DNA of 64,000 bases from Solea solea (lineage: Eukaryota > Chordata > Actinopteri > Pleuronectiformes > Soleidae). A program made the position numbers and the translations under genes. Of the stretch, positions 13,454 through 26,120 are shown in pieces (position 1 is the first letter of the stretch; each line of letters starts with the position of its first letter). The DNA lies in NCBI RefSeq assembly GCF_958295425.1, contig NC_081142.1:9901754-9965753 (forward strand), read 5' to 3'. Under the pieces are notes generated by a model that was given only the letters and a program-made list of their open reading frames with translations, ran no database searches and was not told the DNA's origin.

Positions 13454-14199
13454 ATGACAATAATGATAATCACATTGTTTACACTTGTTTAGCGTTGACA
13501 GTAATACTGCATTAACATTCAGATTGCCTTACTTTGATTTTGTACACTCTCATTACGCTCTGTAGTTGGTGTATCGTTACCGATTATGGCCGCTAGTAGG
13601 CGCTGTGATGCCATGAGGGAAAACAAAGAAGGTGGTTATTGTTGTACTGATGTTATGAGCTACAAACAGTGCAGAAGTGTCTTACTGTCACACTACCTAC
13701 AGAGGGTAACACCGTTCTAAATATTGTGTGTATCCCATGTATCAAATGTAAGGGCTGTTGCGACTGATTTTGGGGTGGCATGGGGTTTCTAGTTTTGATG
13801 TGGGCCCCTCAACATCATTTTACTTGGGCCCCCCCAAACAGAGTAAAACAGTTGCTTGGCTAATTGTAAAGCCTATGTTGTTTTTACACTTGTAACTTTA
13901 CTCTGTTTACATCTATCTTAAATATTTCCACGCAAAATATGTCAGTAAAAAATATATATATGTTAGTATATATACTCCCTGTTAGTATGTACATACTCCC
14001 TGTGTTACTTTATTATTTATATATTTTCTTCTTGCACGAGGAGCACAAGCAGAATATACTTATTATATACTTATATATACGTAGAGTTTAAAATACCAGT
14101 GGTCTCTCTCTTATTTTTGGCATGTTTAATTTCATTCATCCTGATTTGTAATCACTATATTTAAGTTTAATATTTGAAGGATCCCTCCATCTTCTACTG

Positions 14200-14345
14200 C
14201 TTTATTTTATTGCATATTCCTTAATGTATTTAATTTTTTTTTCATTTTATTGTTGTTTGATCGCTGTCCTTTGGCTGCTGCAGCACGTGTATTTCCCCAG
14301 TGTGGGATCAATAAAGCCTAATCTAATCTAATCTAATGTAATCTT
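14200..14345 (+). mobile_element. non-LTR retrotransposon 3' tail
   Basis: The segment ends with the arrangement common at 3' ends of fish LINE/SINE copies: 'TTTCCCCAGTGTGGGATCA', then AATAAAG, then a short tandem tail of TCTAA units (about 14318-14340). Only the 3' end is recognisable and no reverse-transcriptase frame remains. The exact family cannot be fixed by eye. Confidence 0.55.
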
Positions 14346-17120
14346 GATTATTTTAATATTTAACATGAAACGTCAGTGCAAATCTTTAGCCAAGTCATTT
14401 GTGAAGGGTTTACAGGAGATGAGATAGTGTCTGTGACCCATATCTTGAATAATTACAATTTTCTAAAGGTAAGAACACATTAGCTGTAAAACCACCACCA
14501 ATTTATCTAAACATATTGGCTGTCTCATGAATTACATCGTCTGGCCAGATGGTGTCACCATAATATAAAAAAAAAAGTGAAATATTGTGACCGGTACCTG
14601 CTCAACATTAAAAATGTAATCACTATCTTTTTTTCACTCAGGTTCCACAATCCAGCCATTTCTTCAACAAATTGTCTGTAATGACCACCCCCGTTACGTA
14701 ACAGTCAATGGATCACTGGAATTATCCAGAACAACAGAGAACGTGTGGCTGTGTGTGCACATATTATATTTCATCATAGCATCGTCATTTATTTTGTTTT
14801 GAAGCAAAGATGACTGGTTGAGTCTGAGGGACAGAGACGATACACTCACCTGGCTACTTCATTAAGTACACATGACATCCTAAGATGGCAGGAGATGGGC
14901 CCCAGTGTGATCTTCTGCTGCTGTGTCCCATCTGCCCCAAGAATCACTGTGTTGTCAGTTCAGACATGGTCTTCTGTTTACCTTGGTTGTAACCAGTGGT
15001 TAGTTGAGTAACTGTTGCCTCCCTGTCATTTCAAACCAGTATAGCCACTCACCTCTGACCCTCGGGCATTAACAAGGTATTTTCCCCCAGAGAACTGGCT
15101 CTCAATGGATATTGTCTTTTGTTTGGACCATTCTCTGTAAACACTAACACTGTCATGCCACGTTCAATGTCACTTATATCAAAGATTCCAGTGCTGTTAA
15201 ATATTTTGTCACACTGTAAGAGTTGTGTGCCTTATTGTTACTGGACTGAAATAAGGGCACAAGCATGATGTTGTTTACAGGAACTACAGTAAAAGCCTTC
15301 AGTGCCTGCTTATCATGATAAAAAAAAAAAACCACACACCCACACTTGTGGTTTCGAATACACACTTTGTGGTTGTAGTTCTCTTTGTAGTAATTTCAGA
15401 GTAAGGGCGTTTTCAACAGCCATGGGTGTTGTTGACACCTTATGTTGCAGAAGCAAGTATGTTTTTAATACTGTTTTTATCATTTATTCATTTCGTTTGC
15501 AAAAATCGGTCTTACCATCATGTATCACAGTGTTTACTATGGATTATTGGTGCATGTATACTCTTCTTTTTTCTAAGACATAAAAGGAGAAGTTGTGTCA
15601 GAATATAGCTACGCAGGTTTTATGTGGACGTCATGGCTCATTGCAATTACACACAATATAGGTCAAGGGTGTCACAGTTTTATTACTTCTGCCGTCGTAC
15701 ATGCACTAAATAGAGACGGAGCGCAAAAGGCAGCAGGAGCAATCTTTTGAAGGACACAGATTGAAGAAAACAGATAAAGCCTTTCCAAAAATAACGCCAT
15801 TTGAGCAAGATGAGCATATTTTTCTTATGGAAACATTTTGGGCACTGGCATGGTAATAGTCGTATTCTCTCAAAGGTTTATATGACCTCACACAAGTATG
15901 CTTTTGATGCATTGGATAAATGATAATCATACAGTAGTTCAGTGACACAGTTAGAGCAGACTTTGCTGAAAGCCTTAAATATATAATCATGGCTCTTTGG
16001 AAACTCTAAACTCTAAAGGACAAATGTGTTCCACCACAAGCTCTGGTTTTTATCCATATTTGAAAGTGGTTTCTTGATTTTGGGGTTTGGCATCACTTTT
16101 TAGTGTGTGTTAGAAGAACCATATGCTGCGTGGTCGATGTGAAAGTGGTCGCGGACTCAGTCCCACTGCCCGTCTTACGGCATGTGGTTATGGTCTGCAG
16201 GCATACGGTCGGAGATGTTTTGAAGTCAAGTGTGCCATGCATGGTGACAATGAGTGGATAGTATATGACTGTGTCCTGCATACAACCAAGCCCACAACCA
16301 CAGCTGTGTGATGTGAAACCCTTTATCTAATAGGGAGGGTACCCTTTCCATCTGATTGGGAGTTCCTGTTTTTCTCTTATACTTTCTGAGAAATAATGAA
16401 AAAATAAAACACATAGCCTTGACGCTTTTGTAATAGGGCCTTGTTTATGTGCCACGATCTCGTAAGTGCAAGTGCAGATTCTTGCCACACATCCTTAAAT
16501 ACATTGAGTCATGTTATTTCACAAAACATTTAAACCTGGCTCACTGTCCCACGAGTTTTGAAAGATGAGTCTTTCCCGTATTAGTTATAGTACAACTTGA
16601 GAAATACTATTTAAAGTGCTGCCGTAGTAAAATCTGCATGACAGTGACATACTTGGTGCACCATGCAGCAAAATGACGAAAAACTGCAATTTGAAAACAA
16701 GAAATGAATAATGGGTATTTCAATGCAATTAATCTTTATTTATCAGTGAGACATAGTGCATCTGATGTGCTGCACATAGAGTATACAGTAATTTGCTAGT
16801 TTGCAACTGCTGTCCCTGGCTGGGCTTTTCAGAAATAAAAATACAGTAAAAATGACAATAATACACTTCATACAATATGTTCATCAATCAAATCTTTAAT
16901 TCAAGTATTTTGTGCAAATATTTATTTTTATTTACATTAAAATAAATTGTGATGTACATCTGTATTACTAATAATAACAATATTGAAACTGAATCGAGAT
17001 AACTCGTGAACAATCTGTAAAATTGTAACATTGTATGCCATCTGTGAAATCTTTCACATCTTTATGGGTGTATGTGTGCAATGTGTTTTGGGTGTGGTGT
17101 GTGTGTGACTATACCTTCTC

Positions 17121-17214
17121 TGACTTACTTCCCCATCAAAAACGTGCTGCAAAAATCTGTAGTCAGCTCCAGCTGTGCCGTCCGCTCACACACACTCAGC
17201 ATCATCATCATCAT

Positions 17215-17252
<38 letters not shown>

Positions 17253-17255
17253 AGA
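17121..17255 (+). other. s1pr4: probable 5' non-coding exon of s1pr4 (3' end at 17255)
   Basis: A consensus donor GTGAGT begins at 17256 after CCAGA. An acceptor with a good pyrimidine tract (TCTTATTTTCTCTCCTCAG) ends at 17849, upstream of the s1pr4 start. This would give a 594-base intron in the 5' UTR, the usual architecture for S1P receptors (non-coding first exon, single coding exon). The left boundary is not visible; 17121 is only a nominal limit. The exon would end in an ATC array followed by an 11-copy CAG array, an unusual 5' UTR end. Confidence 0.45.
17201..17250. repeat. ATC and CAG trinucleotide arrays
   Basis: ATC units (17201-17216) run directly into eleven uninterrupted CAG units (17218-17250), ending five bases before a GTGAGT donor. 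On the minus strand this is CTG/GAT. Confidence 0.9.
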
Positions 17256-17895
17256 GTGAGTATTCTCCAATGCATTCAGTTTACTCTGCAGCCTTGACAA
17301 TTATTCAGAGTTTTATATTTATACATATTTATACACAATATTCAAAAAGAGAAAAATAGATGGAAAATCTGCTCAGAATATTTCTATGTATTCTACTGGA
17401 CAGCATGCAGTGCTTAACGTGGAAAAAACACTTTATTTAAGGTTATTAGGATCAGTTTTTATGAAAATTTTTAAAGAGCGTTAAAAGATTGAAATCTGAC
17501 TTTTTTAGTCAATTCAGTCAGTTTGATTTCACTGAAGAGGAGTCGAGCTGGAAAAAAGAAAAAAAAAAGTTTTTTTTCATATTCTGCACGTATGTATTAT
17601 TTATTCAGTTAACTTTGCTGCCTGGAAAATTTTAAATAACAATTTCCAGTGTTCTTGTGATTGCTGCATTAAAGGGCCTAAGCAGCAGCAGCTCACACAT
17701 CCTGTGTTAACCACAGCAAGGTGGAGTGCTGTGGACCATGAGGGAGGCATTTAAGTGATGCCTTTTAAATTGACTGAAGTGCCGTGATGAGTGTTTTTTT
17801 TGCTTTTTTAAAAGATAATAAAATCATTCTTCTTATTTTCTCTCCTCAGGTGTGTGTGCTGAGCACTGATTGAGAGCTCCAGTGGTTAGAGTGGG

Positions 17896-17907
17896 ATGAT
17901 AGCCTGA
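17896..17907 (+). promoter_or_regulatory. three-codon upstream ORF in s1pr4 5' UTR
   Basis: ATG-ATA-GCC-TGA lies in the inferred 5' UTR, 92 bases before the s1pr4 start at 18000, and is the first ATG after the inferred acceptor. It is short enough for re-initiation downstream, so any effect is probably modest. Confidence 0.35.
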
Positions 17908-17999
17908 TCAATCACAGGAGTGTCACACTAATTTCCAAGCAGCTCGTACCAGCTCTGCTCATCCACACAGCTCTGATCTTGACCATCGCAGCCACGGCC

Positions 18000-19247
18000 A
18001 TGAATGTCATCTCCTCCCTCACCTCCCCCTCCTCCTGCCCCCACCTGTACCACTCCCCCAGTTACCCCACCAACACCACCAACATTTTGGATGGCAGCGC
18101 TACAGCCAGCGGGATCAGCCGTGTAATTTTGCAGCATTATAACCACACAGGCCGTCTGCAGAACAGGACCATCTCAAACAGCCCAAACCACATCAGCGTC
18201 TCCGTTGCTGTCTTCTTCTTCCTCAGCATTTTCATCATCCTGGAGAATTTACTGGTTCTGGTAGCCGTCATCTCCCGCATCCGCCACAGCCGACGCTGGG
18301 TTTATGTCTGCATTGCCAACATCACACTCAGTGATCTCCTTACAGGTGCTGCCTACCTAGTCAACATCTGCATGTCTGGCAGCCAGACGTTCCGCCTCAC
18401 GCCTGCTCTGTGGCTCTTCAGGGAGGGGATGCTGTTTGTGGCCCTGGCTGCATCCATATTTAGTTTGCTCCTGATTGCTGTGGAGCGTTACACCACCATG
18501 ATGAAGCCACTGCCCCAGAAATCAGGTAGAAAGACCTACTACAGGATCTACGGCTTGGTGGCCCTCTGCTGGATTTTTGCACTCATGATTGGCTTCCTCC
18601 CCTTGCTTGGTTGGAACTGTGTGTGCAGCCTGGAAGCATGCTCCACCCTCCTGCCTCTCTACTCAAAGACTTACATCTTTTTCTCCCTCTTCGTCTTCTT
18701 CATTATCCTCCTGGCTATTGGTGTGCTGTATAGTGCCATCTATTGCCACGTACACAAGAGTGCACAGGTGGGCCCCCATCGCAGTCGAAAGCGCTCTTTA
18801 GCTCTGCTTAAAACAGTGATTTCCATCGTTGGGGTGTTCATGCTCTGCTGGGGGCCTCTGTTCCTCCTGTTACTGGTGGATTTCTTCTGTGTCTCTCGCA
18901 AATGTGGACTGCTGTTAAGTGCCGACTATTTCATCTCCCTGGCTGTCCTGAACTCTGGCCTTAACCCCATCATATATGCCTTGGGCAGCAGTGAGATGAG
19001 GAAGGCTATCGCTGAGCTGCTGTGTTGTTGCTGCCTGAAGGCTGGCCTTTGCCACCCAGACACTTTCACATCCAAGGAGACAAGCAGCACCTCAGAGAGC
19101 AGGAGGGACAGTCTGAGGAACAGTTTTAACAAGGTCAGAAATCTGAGTGTGGCCTCTCCACCATCAACCCCAAGCAAGACGCGCAAAGCACCTAAAAAAT
19201 ACAGGTTGAGCTCCACCACCAGCTGCCTGTCAGTTTCAAGTGGTTAA
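18000..19247 (+). CDS. s1pr4: sphingosine-1-phosphate receptor 4
   Basis: Seven-helix GPCR for sphingosine-1-phosphate at the plasma membrane; mammalian S1PR4 is mainly on blood and immune cells and couples to Gi and G12/13 (family knowledge). The frame gives 415 residues from ATG 18000, chosen because the longer open frame upstream begins only with TTG. N-linked sites are visible at N25, N48 (HYNHTGR, as in human S1PR4) and N55. Helices lie at roughly 64-92, 100-123, 138-164, 184-207, 221-249, 267-296 and 307-330. Key residues: R141-E142 in helix 3 (sphingolipid head-group pair), ERY 162-164, CWGP 283-286, NPIIY 322-326, and a palmitoylation-type Cys cluster at 342-345. The tail to 415 is Ser/Thr-rich and basic. 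Stretches such as NITLSDLLTGAAYL, TFRL-PA-W-REG and CSSLLPLYSK-like match S1PR4 rather than S1PR1/2/3/5. It is about 30 residues longer than human, mostly in the N-terminus and tail. One coding exon; synteny with ncln agrees. Confidence 0.95.
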   Translation: MNVISSLTSPSSCPHLYHSPSYPTNTTNILDGSATASGISRVILQHYNHTGRLQNRTISNSPNHISVSVAVFFFLSIFIILENLLVLVAVISRIRHSRRWVYVCIANITLSDLLTGAAYLVNICMSGSQTFRLTPALWLFREGMLFVALAASIFSLLLIAVERYTTMMKPLPQKSGRKTYYRIYGLVALCWIFALMIGFLPLLGWNCVCSLEACSTLLPLYSKTYIFFSLFVFFIILLAIGVLYSAIYCHVHKSAQVGPHRSRKRSLALLKTVISIVGVFMLCWGPLFLLLLVDFFCVSRKCGLLLSADYFISLAVLNSGLNPIIYALGSSEMRKAIAELLCCCCLKAGLCHPDTFTSKETSSTSESRRDSLRNSFNKVRNLSVASPPSTPSKTRKAPKKYRLSSTTSCLSVSSG

Positions 19248-19735
19248 ACCACAAAGTGCTCCCCTCCCAAGCGAACGAGACCTGTGTTTACTGATACTGA
19301 TCTAACCGTTTCCTGAGTTTTGGTTTTAATGTTCACTACTTGTCCAACAGGTATTTGCAGTGACGCACTGTTAGAAAAACCTTAAAACACATTGGAATTC
19401 ATCTGTAGGTTTGCAATATTATCACAAGTAGCAGGATTTGTGTTGCCTCAGCACACATTACATGACATTTCTTAATGCATTTTTACACATTGACTGTATA
19501 GATCTGATGTTGCACTGTGCTTATTTAGTTTTCTACCTTCCATATATATGTGTATTTTGATGTATTGTTAGATATACGTATATTATTTTGTAGCGGTTCA
19601 CATGAAAATCTAAATTGTGGTAAAATATGTATATACATGCACCAGAGTGTATTTTAATAGTTTGTACTGGAGCCTAATGTCTCACTGTATTAATGAAAAT
19701 AAATATCAATAAAGTTTTTTTCTTTACTTACTATA
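19248..19735 (+). terminator. s1pr4: s1pr4 3' UTR and poly(A) signals
   Basis: Non-coding sequence after the stop ends in two overlapping-range poly(A) signals, AATAAA at 19698-19703 and 19708-19713, followed by a T-rich stretch. The transcript end is expected near 19725-19740. Confidence 0.7.
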
Positions 19736-20067
19736 TGCATGTTGTTTTTATGAAGTATAGTTCCTTAGTTTTCCTCTGGAGGGAGACATGTTACTGAAGC
19801 TTTGAACAGCTTTTACAGGTGAATCTGATGATTCAAAATACCTTCCAGTACAAAAATATGCATGGCAGTAACCCCAACACAAACTTTTGACAGTTTTCCA
19901 GATTTAAAAGTGTACATATTCCCCCAAATTAAAATGATGTATTTCAAATTTTGCTGAGAAAACAGTTTTGTGATAGTCTGACATCTATGTTAAATCACCT
20001 CAAAAAGTATTTTTCACACAGCTCTCCACTCGACTGTACAGTGTACTTCAACTGCGGCCTGGTCCGA

Positions 20068-20107
20068 TGTTCCACACCCTCCTGCCTCTCTACTCAAAGA
20101 CTTACAT
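20068..20107 (+). pseudogene. fragment copied from the s1pr4 coding exon
   Basis: These 40 bases match s1pr4 bases 18639-18676 (the stretch encoding CSTLLPLYSKTYI between helices 4 and 5). The match includes 32 identical bases in a row (20076-20107 against 18645-18676). Weaker similarity may extend upstream (AACTG..GCCTGG). The copy carries two extra bases ('CA' at 20074-20076), so the receptor frame is shifted, and no other receptor helices surround it. It lies about 0.8 kb beyond the s1pr4 stop on the same strand. It is best read as a small local duplication or a remnant of a decayed tandem copy. Confidence 0.7.
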
Positions 20108-20539
20108 TTTACAGTTTGTTTTGTCTTGGACTGAATGGAGAGTAATGCAAAGTGTGCATCTCTGGCAGTTTCACTACATATTTCATGAAACTGTCACTGC
20201 AACAGATAAGGTGCAATGACGACTCATAACTACATGTGCCACGAGGACGTTCTGAAAGTTCTCACTTTCAGCAAATGCCTTTTCCTCTTAAGTATCTATA
20301 CTCACTCTGGAGCAGTCGCCCAGTTCTCACAATGTACCTCAATGAAGTGACACATTTAAAGAACTTTAAAAATCCCCATTAAATGAAATATTAATTTCTC
20401 TTTATTTATTAGGATTTTAATAAACAATATAAAGCTCAGCTCGGCTCATAGCAGGGTAGTATGGTGGGCTTCACCCCAGGACAAATAAACCACCATTGGT
20501 CACCATGTTTAGATTCAAATGTTGCTAAAAGCTGATTGG

Positions 20540-20564
20540 TGCTTAGAAGTGAGTGACATCACAT

Positions 20565-20595
<31 letters not shown>

Positions 20596-21053
20596 CACTT
20601 AATCTAATTATAACCCTAAACCCAGGTCTTCAGGCCCAAAGAGCCCTTTAATGTTGTGAGAAACGAACAAAATGTCCTCACTTTCCCTGAAATGTCCTCA
20701 CTCCCTATGGTTCACATGTCGGTCCTCACAAAGATACACATACAAGAACTTAAACACACAGTCACACAGCCAACTATGCTTTTAAGGACTTGCATTGATT
20801 CCATTCATTATCCCTTATCATTGGCCTAAACCTTACTTTGACCCTAACCGTAAAACCAAAATCTCAACCCATGAACAGCCCTTTTAAGGTGCGACAGAAT
20901 GTGAGGACTAGCCAAAGTTTTTTGGTCCTCACAAAAATGTACGTACAAGTGCACACACACACGCATGCACACACACACATACACACTGCTGTCCTTATGA
21001 GTTTTATTAGAAGTAAGGATATCTGAGGCAGACTCATCTCAAAATCTTTTCCT

Positions 21054-21091
<38 letters not shown>

Positions 21092-21092
21092 C
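20540..21092. repeat. interspersed repeat with CA/GT arrays
   Basis: Contains an AC array (20565-20592), repeated GTCCTCAC units (about 20670, 20730 and 20926), CCTAACC-like stretches, and a GT array (21055-21090). The same mix (GAGGACCACTGGTC, CCTAACC runs and AC arrays) recurs at 51690-52135, so this is a dispersed family in this genome, of a type common in fish. Confidence 0.6.
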
Positions 21093-24000
21093 ACTGCTTT
21101 AATAGCAGAGCATGTGTGGGCGGCTGTTTCAGGTTAAAGTATGAAAGCAGGTTTCTCTGTTTCTCACCTCAACGCTTCATTTCCTTCTTCCTGTCTTCAG
21201 TGACGAGTCTGTGCAGCTCATATTTATCAGGAATTCCTATGTGGAGGCCGTCAAGATAGTGGAACATGACAAGAGTCTTCAATGATAAAAGTTCATTGTT
21301 TTTAGAATTAAATTGACTTGTCGTACAGTTCTGAATAACTGGCCGCATGTCTTAAGTCTTTGCTCATCTGCCTGTGCTAATTTTCCTCACACACTTGTGT
21401 AATACGTTCATTATTCCAAATGAACATTACACTTGTGTGACAAAATTAAAGGTGACAATACTTTTCACTGACTTGTGAAATAAATCCCAGTATCATGTTT
21501 GAGCTTTAAAAAAAAATCTTCCTGGAAGTTAAAGAGAGGATGTGCTTCAATATTTTTGGCCCACAAAATAGGGATTTAAAAAATGATCTTCCTGTAAAGG
21601 TGGTTATGGGAAAGTTTTAAGGACACGTCATCATCTTTCCACCTTGCTTAATAGCGTTTATTTTTAGCACGTGGTTGTAAACATGACTCATTCCCATACA
21701 CACACACACACTCCCAGACTCTCATCAAATGTGTCACCTGTAATTTGTCATAATCGTTCATTTCACCCATAATTGGTTTTAACAAATCAATCATTGTCAG
21801 AATGTGATTTAAATATTTTCTTTTGCGTTCCACAGGTGCATGGCCATTCAAGGTTACTTATGTTAAAGTTAACAGGCTGATGGGTGTTGTAGTAGTTAGA
21901 GGAGCTAAAACATGTCTTCTAAATCAGCATCTTACCCTTAGTGAGACTGTATCTAATTAATCTGAATATTTGTTAATTAATTTTTACAATTTTGTTTTAG
22001 ATTTACAATAGCTTTGGCAATGAAAACGTGTGTTTCCCATGTTGATAAAGCCCGGTGAAATTGAAATCGACTTGAAAGAGAGACAGAAAGAGTTCCCCTC
22101 CTTATGAATTCCTGCATCTCTACAGTTAAGAGCAGGGGATAAGCCTCCCTCATCCTCAGTCCTGGCACATCTCCAGGTCTGGTGCCTGATGAAAAAGCAA
22201 CAGTGAATTCCAGCCTTTATTAGCTCTTGGCTCTGGGACAGTCGTTGTATCATATTTGACATGTCAGTGGCTGATCACCAATCCACATAGCTCTTTCCCG
22301 TGCTCCCCTTACAACAACAAGATCTTTTCTCCGCTCTAAATGGAGTACGATGGGTTAATGACGGTTGCGTGCAGACGTGGCTATGCCCTCAATAATTACC
22401 TCACTGGCTTTGCCTCCAGGTGTTCAGCAGACAGTTAATGATGTACTGTCTGAGGATGGGGGGGAGGCAGCGGGTGAGGAACAGAGTAGCTACACGTGGG
22501 AGAGTGTTATTACGTCGATGCATGTGCTACACTAAGTTCTCTGCAATGAAAACGCTGGAGAATGAAAATGCTAAAATCTTGACAGAAAAGTGAGTTTTGG
22601 TCCTTAGCTTGCTACATAAATATAATTATTGCAATTATTATTATTATTTTATTGAAAGTCTTATTTTTGGCCATCATTCCAATCACTTATAACCTAATAG
22701 CAGTCTATTAGCTCAATTATGGTGAAAAAGACTAGTATTTTTTGTATCTGTAGGTTGGTAGGTTGCTTGCTATTTCAGGCCTTTATGTTTTCAGGCCTGT
22801 CACAAAATTTCTCTTTTTCTTGTTTGCCTAAGAACCCAGAGAAACTACTGTTGAACCACTCCCGTAGCCTACTCTGCTACTGTCCAAACACATGCTTACT
22901 ATTAGGACAAAGGAAATATGGTCACAATCTCCACTTACAGTATATTCCAAAGTTGAATCATGGCCAGAACTCTGTATTTGTAGAATATTATGATGTCAAT
23001 CTAAAACATAGGGAGTTTAGACTTTTTTTCACATTATCTGCCATCACTTGATAACTTTACCCTATTTGATATAGTGTGTGTTAATTCTATGCATGCAGTA
23101 ATTAATTCTTGAGTAATGGCCAAATATATGTTTTGTGAGGTCACTGTAGGTTTCCATTGAGATGTAGCACAAATATTAACTGGATTTGGTAAAAATAAAA
23201 TGCACATTTGTGTTTATCTGTGTTTCCATCAACTGCTGTAAAGTGAATACCGGGGGTTAGTTCACTGAGATTAAAAGTGGGTATCACCGCAGAAGAATAA
23301 CAAGAAGTAAGTTGATGCCACAAATAAATATAGAGGGCCAGTAGCTGTTGATATAGAGTCACATTTCATTGCTACTTCAATTTGTTATTGTAGTAATATT
23401 TGTGGAGGGGGTTGGAGTGATGGCTTCTTCATCAGTCCACACATTCCTGCTCTCACCTACACCTCCACCTTTTACACCTATTTTTCCAGTTCAACTAAAC
23501 GTAGAAATGGGAAGAACGTTTCAGTGACACAGGTTTCTCAACATCAATTTTCATTTGTTTGTATCTGCCTTTTATCAATTTGCCAACGTTTCAACTTCTC
23601 TCAAACGCAAACATTTTAATGCAATATTTCAAGACTACTGATCAATCCAGGGTCATTCTTGTGAACATTTGTGTGAGATTTAAAAGAATCCCCTCAAGTG
23701 TTCCTGAGACATCAAAGTCCCCACTGTTACTTTGTCAGCTCTTAAAGAAGTCTGATTATTTGAGAGGTTAAAACCTGCATTGTGTGTGAGTTTAATGTCT
23801 CCTTTTCCATTTTTTAATCTGGAGCATGAAATAACCCTTTTTTTTATCTGCTTGATATTTATTTATGCCACAGTCAGAAACAAAGAATTTGATCCTGTTT
23901 TGGAAAAAACTTGCAGTCAGCATCACAGTAGCCGCATTGTCTCCAGAGATATGACTTCACTTCTGTCCACAGAAGAAAATGGACACTTTGAGTTATGATT

Positions 24001-25980
24001 ATAGTTTGAATAACCTTTCTAATGAGAAAGTAAGTGTCAGAGTGGCAGGAGTCTAATTTACACAGTGTGTTTGGCAATGCAATTGATACAGATACAGATT
24101 TATCAGATTCTGAGGACATTTAAAGGACTGACTGTAATTTGATGGGACAAACTAGAGCATTTCATGACAAGTGTCAATGCAAACATGTCGTGAATTCACA
24201 TACAGCAACCATGTGCATCAAAACAATGATCACACTGACTATTTCAAAATAATGTATTATGAAATTAGTTAACAAAAATGAAACGTTAACAAAAATCATT
24301 TTATCTGTAACCCTTCAGCCTTCATGAATTTAAGTGTCATCAGCCAGAAAGCAACCCATCGTCAGTAGACATTGTCTTTACAGTATCACTTTTCCTCTAT
24401 TCTTCCCTTTCAGTTCAGTTCTCTTTCTTTTTTGAACATTGGAAATGAGAGACGGATGTGACATGTCCTGGGCAGAGCAACCACATCTCAATGTGGGCAG
24501 TGGAGACACATTAATACCAGGTGCAAATGTAATCCAGTTAAAATCATATCTCGATACAATCTGAATACAGAACACTAGCTCGGGGGGCTGCTCTCGCTGT
24601 TTCCTGTAGCAGAGGCGATTTAGAAAACCTTAACAGGCTGAGAGCGGAAGGGCAGGAGAGCGCTGCCTGACACAGAGGCCCAATGGCAGCCATGCAGCCA
24701 CAGTCAGACTAGACTGGGAGAGACACACAGCTCAGAAATGTCTCAAAGAAACAACAAGGGGCTGGGTTACAGAAAAACTACAGGAATGTACTGACTCGGA
24801 TGACTGACACTGTACTCTGTTAAGGGTTATTATCACTGCAAGCTGACATTGGAAACTGTCACAGACACTGACACATTGTTTGGGTTCCTGTAGCTGTAGC
24901 TAAAGAGGAGAAAAAGATTGCTAGACAGTAAACATTTGCATGACCTGCATTGTTTTAGTCTGCAGCAGAATGTATAGAAAGCAGAGCCCTGAAATTGATG
25001 TACAAATTTCTTCACCACAGAGCTCATAAAACCCAAATATGTGGTACTAAGGTACAGGTACATGTTATCAATGGTTATTATTTCTCAATTTTCTCATGCA
25101 CACAGTGGATGGTTTCATGAACTGGCAGCATCCAGACGCTCTCTCTTTGTTTAAAACAGCCAGTGTATTCCCTGGGATAAACTCACCAAGAGAATATTGC
25201 ATTTAGTTGGATCTCAGTGTCCTGTTCCACAATCAGACATCAATAATGGCTGAACAAATGTGGTTACAGTTATAACGAATCAAGCTTTGCATTTGTCATT
25301 TTCCATGCTCTTGCCAACACGTTGGAACAAAAGAACAGGAAATGCAAACTCACTGCACATCCAGAATTTGCATACAAGGCCCCTTTCTTCTGCAAATGTC
25401 GTTTTCTCTCAACTGCACCTGGCTGTAAAATGATCTTATTTAACAATAAAAGTGCAACCACAATAGTTTTGCAGGTTATGGTGTATCATTAAAAATGTGA
25501 TTTAAGCTGTTGGTGCATTGTTGCAGGCTTAATGGCAGGACTTTCCAGAGTCTAGGACCAGGAGAAGGACTTTGTATTTAACAGAGAGTGATGTTGTTAA
25601 AGGGTAGGGGTTATGTGATCACGGGAATGAGAAAATCAAGAATGAGAATCAATTTATTGGCTGTATACGCCTGACTCAGCCTCCGTAGGTGGCGCTGTAT
25701 CTCTCTTTAAGCCAGTGTGCATTGAATCAGTTTCCTGTTGACCTTTATGTCACAGAAAAACAAACAGTCAATGGTGAGATAGATGGTTAGAGTGTTGTGT
25801 AACCACAACCCACTGCTGTACATCCGTCCAAAAGTGGGTCTTCTCCATAGCTTGCACTCTCGCCGACATCATCGCGTTGTTTGTTCTTTTCCGGCAAGAG
25901 AACTGAAGTTTATACGTCATCTCCTTCTAATTCTGGGTCAAAGTCAGAGGAGGACATTTTGGTGAACGTGCAGAACGCCA
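21093..25980. other. intergenic sequence, no gene seen
   Basis: AT-rich with only short open frames. The longest, 110 codons at 22719-23051 on the plus strand, begins with ATG but has no recognised motif, no nearby splice pattern and ordinary intergenic composition. Nothing else was supported. Confidence 0.5.
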
Positions 25981-26016
25981 AGTCCGACTATCGAACTATG
26001 GATCGCAGGATCTATT

Positions 26017-26043
26017 CATGTTAGTCTGACTGAGACTAACATG
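26017..26043. repeat. perfect inverted repeat inside a dispersed-repeat-like segment
   Basis: Eleven-base arms (CATGTTAGTCT / AGACTAACATG) are separated by five bases. TAGTCTGACT recurs about 60 bases downstream (near 26079). Fish genomes carry DNA-transposon-derived repeats with this TAGTCTGACTAA motif, so about 25980-26120 is probably a fragment of one. Confidence 0.5.
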
Positions 26044-26120
26044 TTTACATGACATTAAGAAAGCCAAATTATTGTCTTAGTCTGACTAAAAACATGCACG
26101 TAAACACACTGACTGAGGGA

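Larger units (their letters stand above)
13031..17120. other. intergenic spacer with repeats
   Basis: AT-rich DNA between the promoter-like block and s1pr4. It holds an AT dinucleotide array, a retrotransposon-like tail near 14.3 kb, and G/C runs near 13780-13850. A small CpG-bearing patch at 16120-16230 on the plus strand has a 62-codon ATG frame (MLRGRCESGRG..) with no recognised product. No exon could be supported. Confidence 0.5.

Noticed and set aside
17979..18002. Longer s1pr4 reading frame starting at 17979
   Set aside because: The codon at 17979 is TTG. The first ATG in frame is 18000, in good context, giving 415 residues.
18926..19219. Minus-strand 97-codon frame across the s1pr4 tail
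   Set aside because: Shadow of the receptor coding sequence on the opposite strand.
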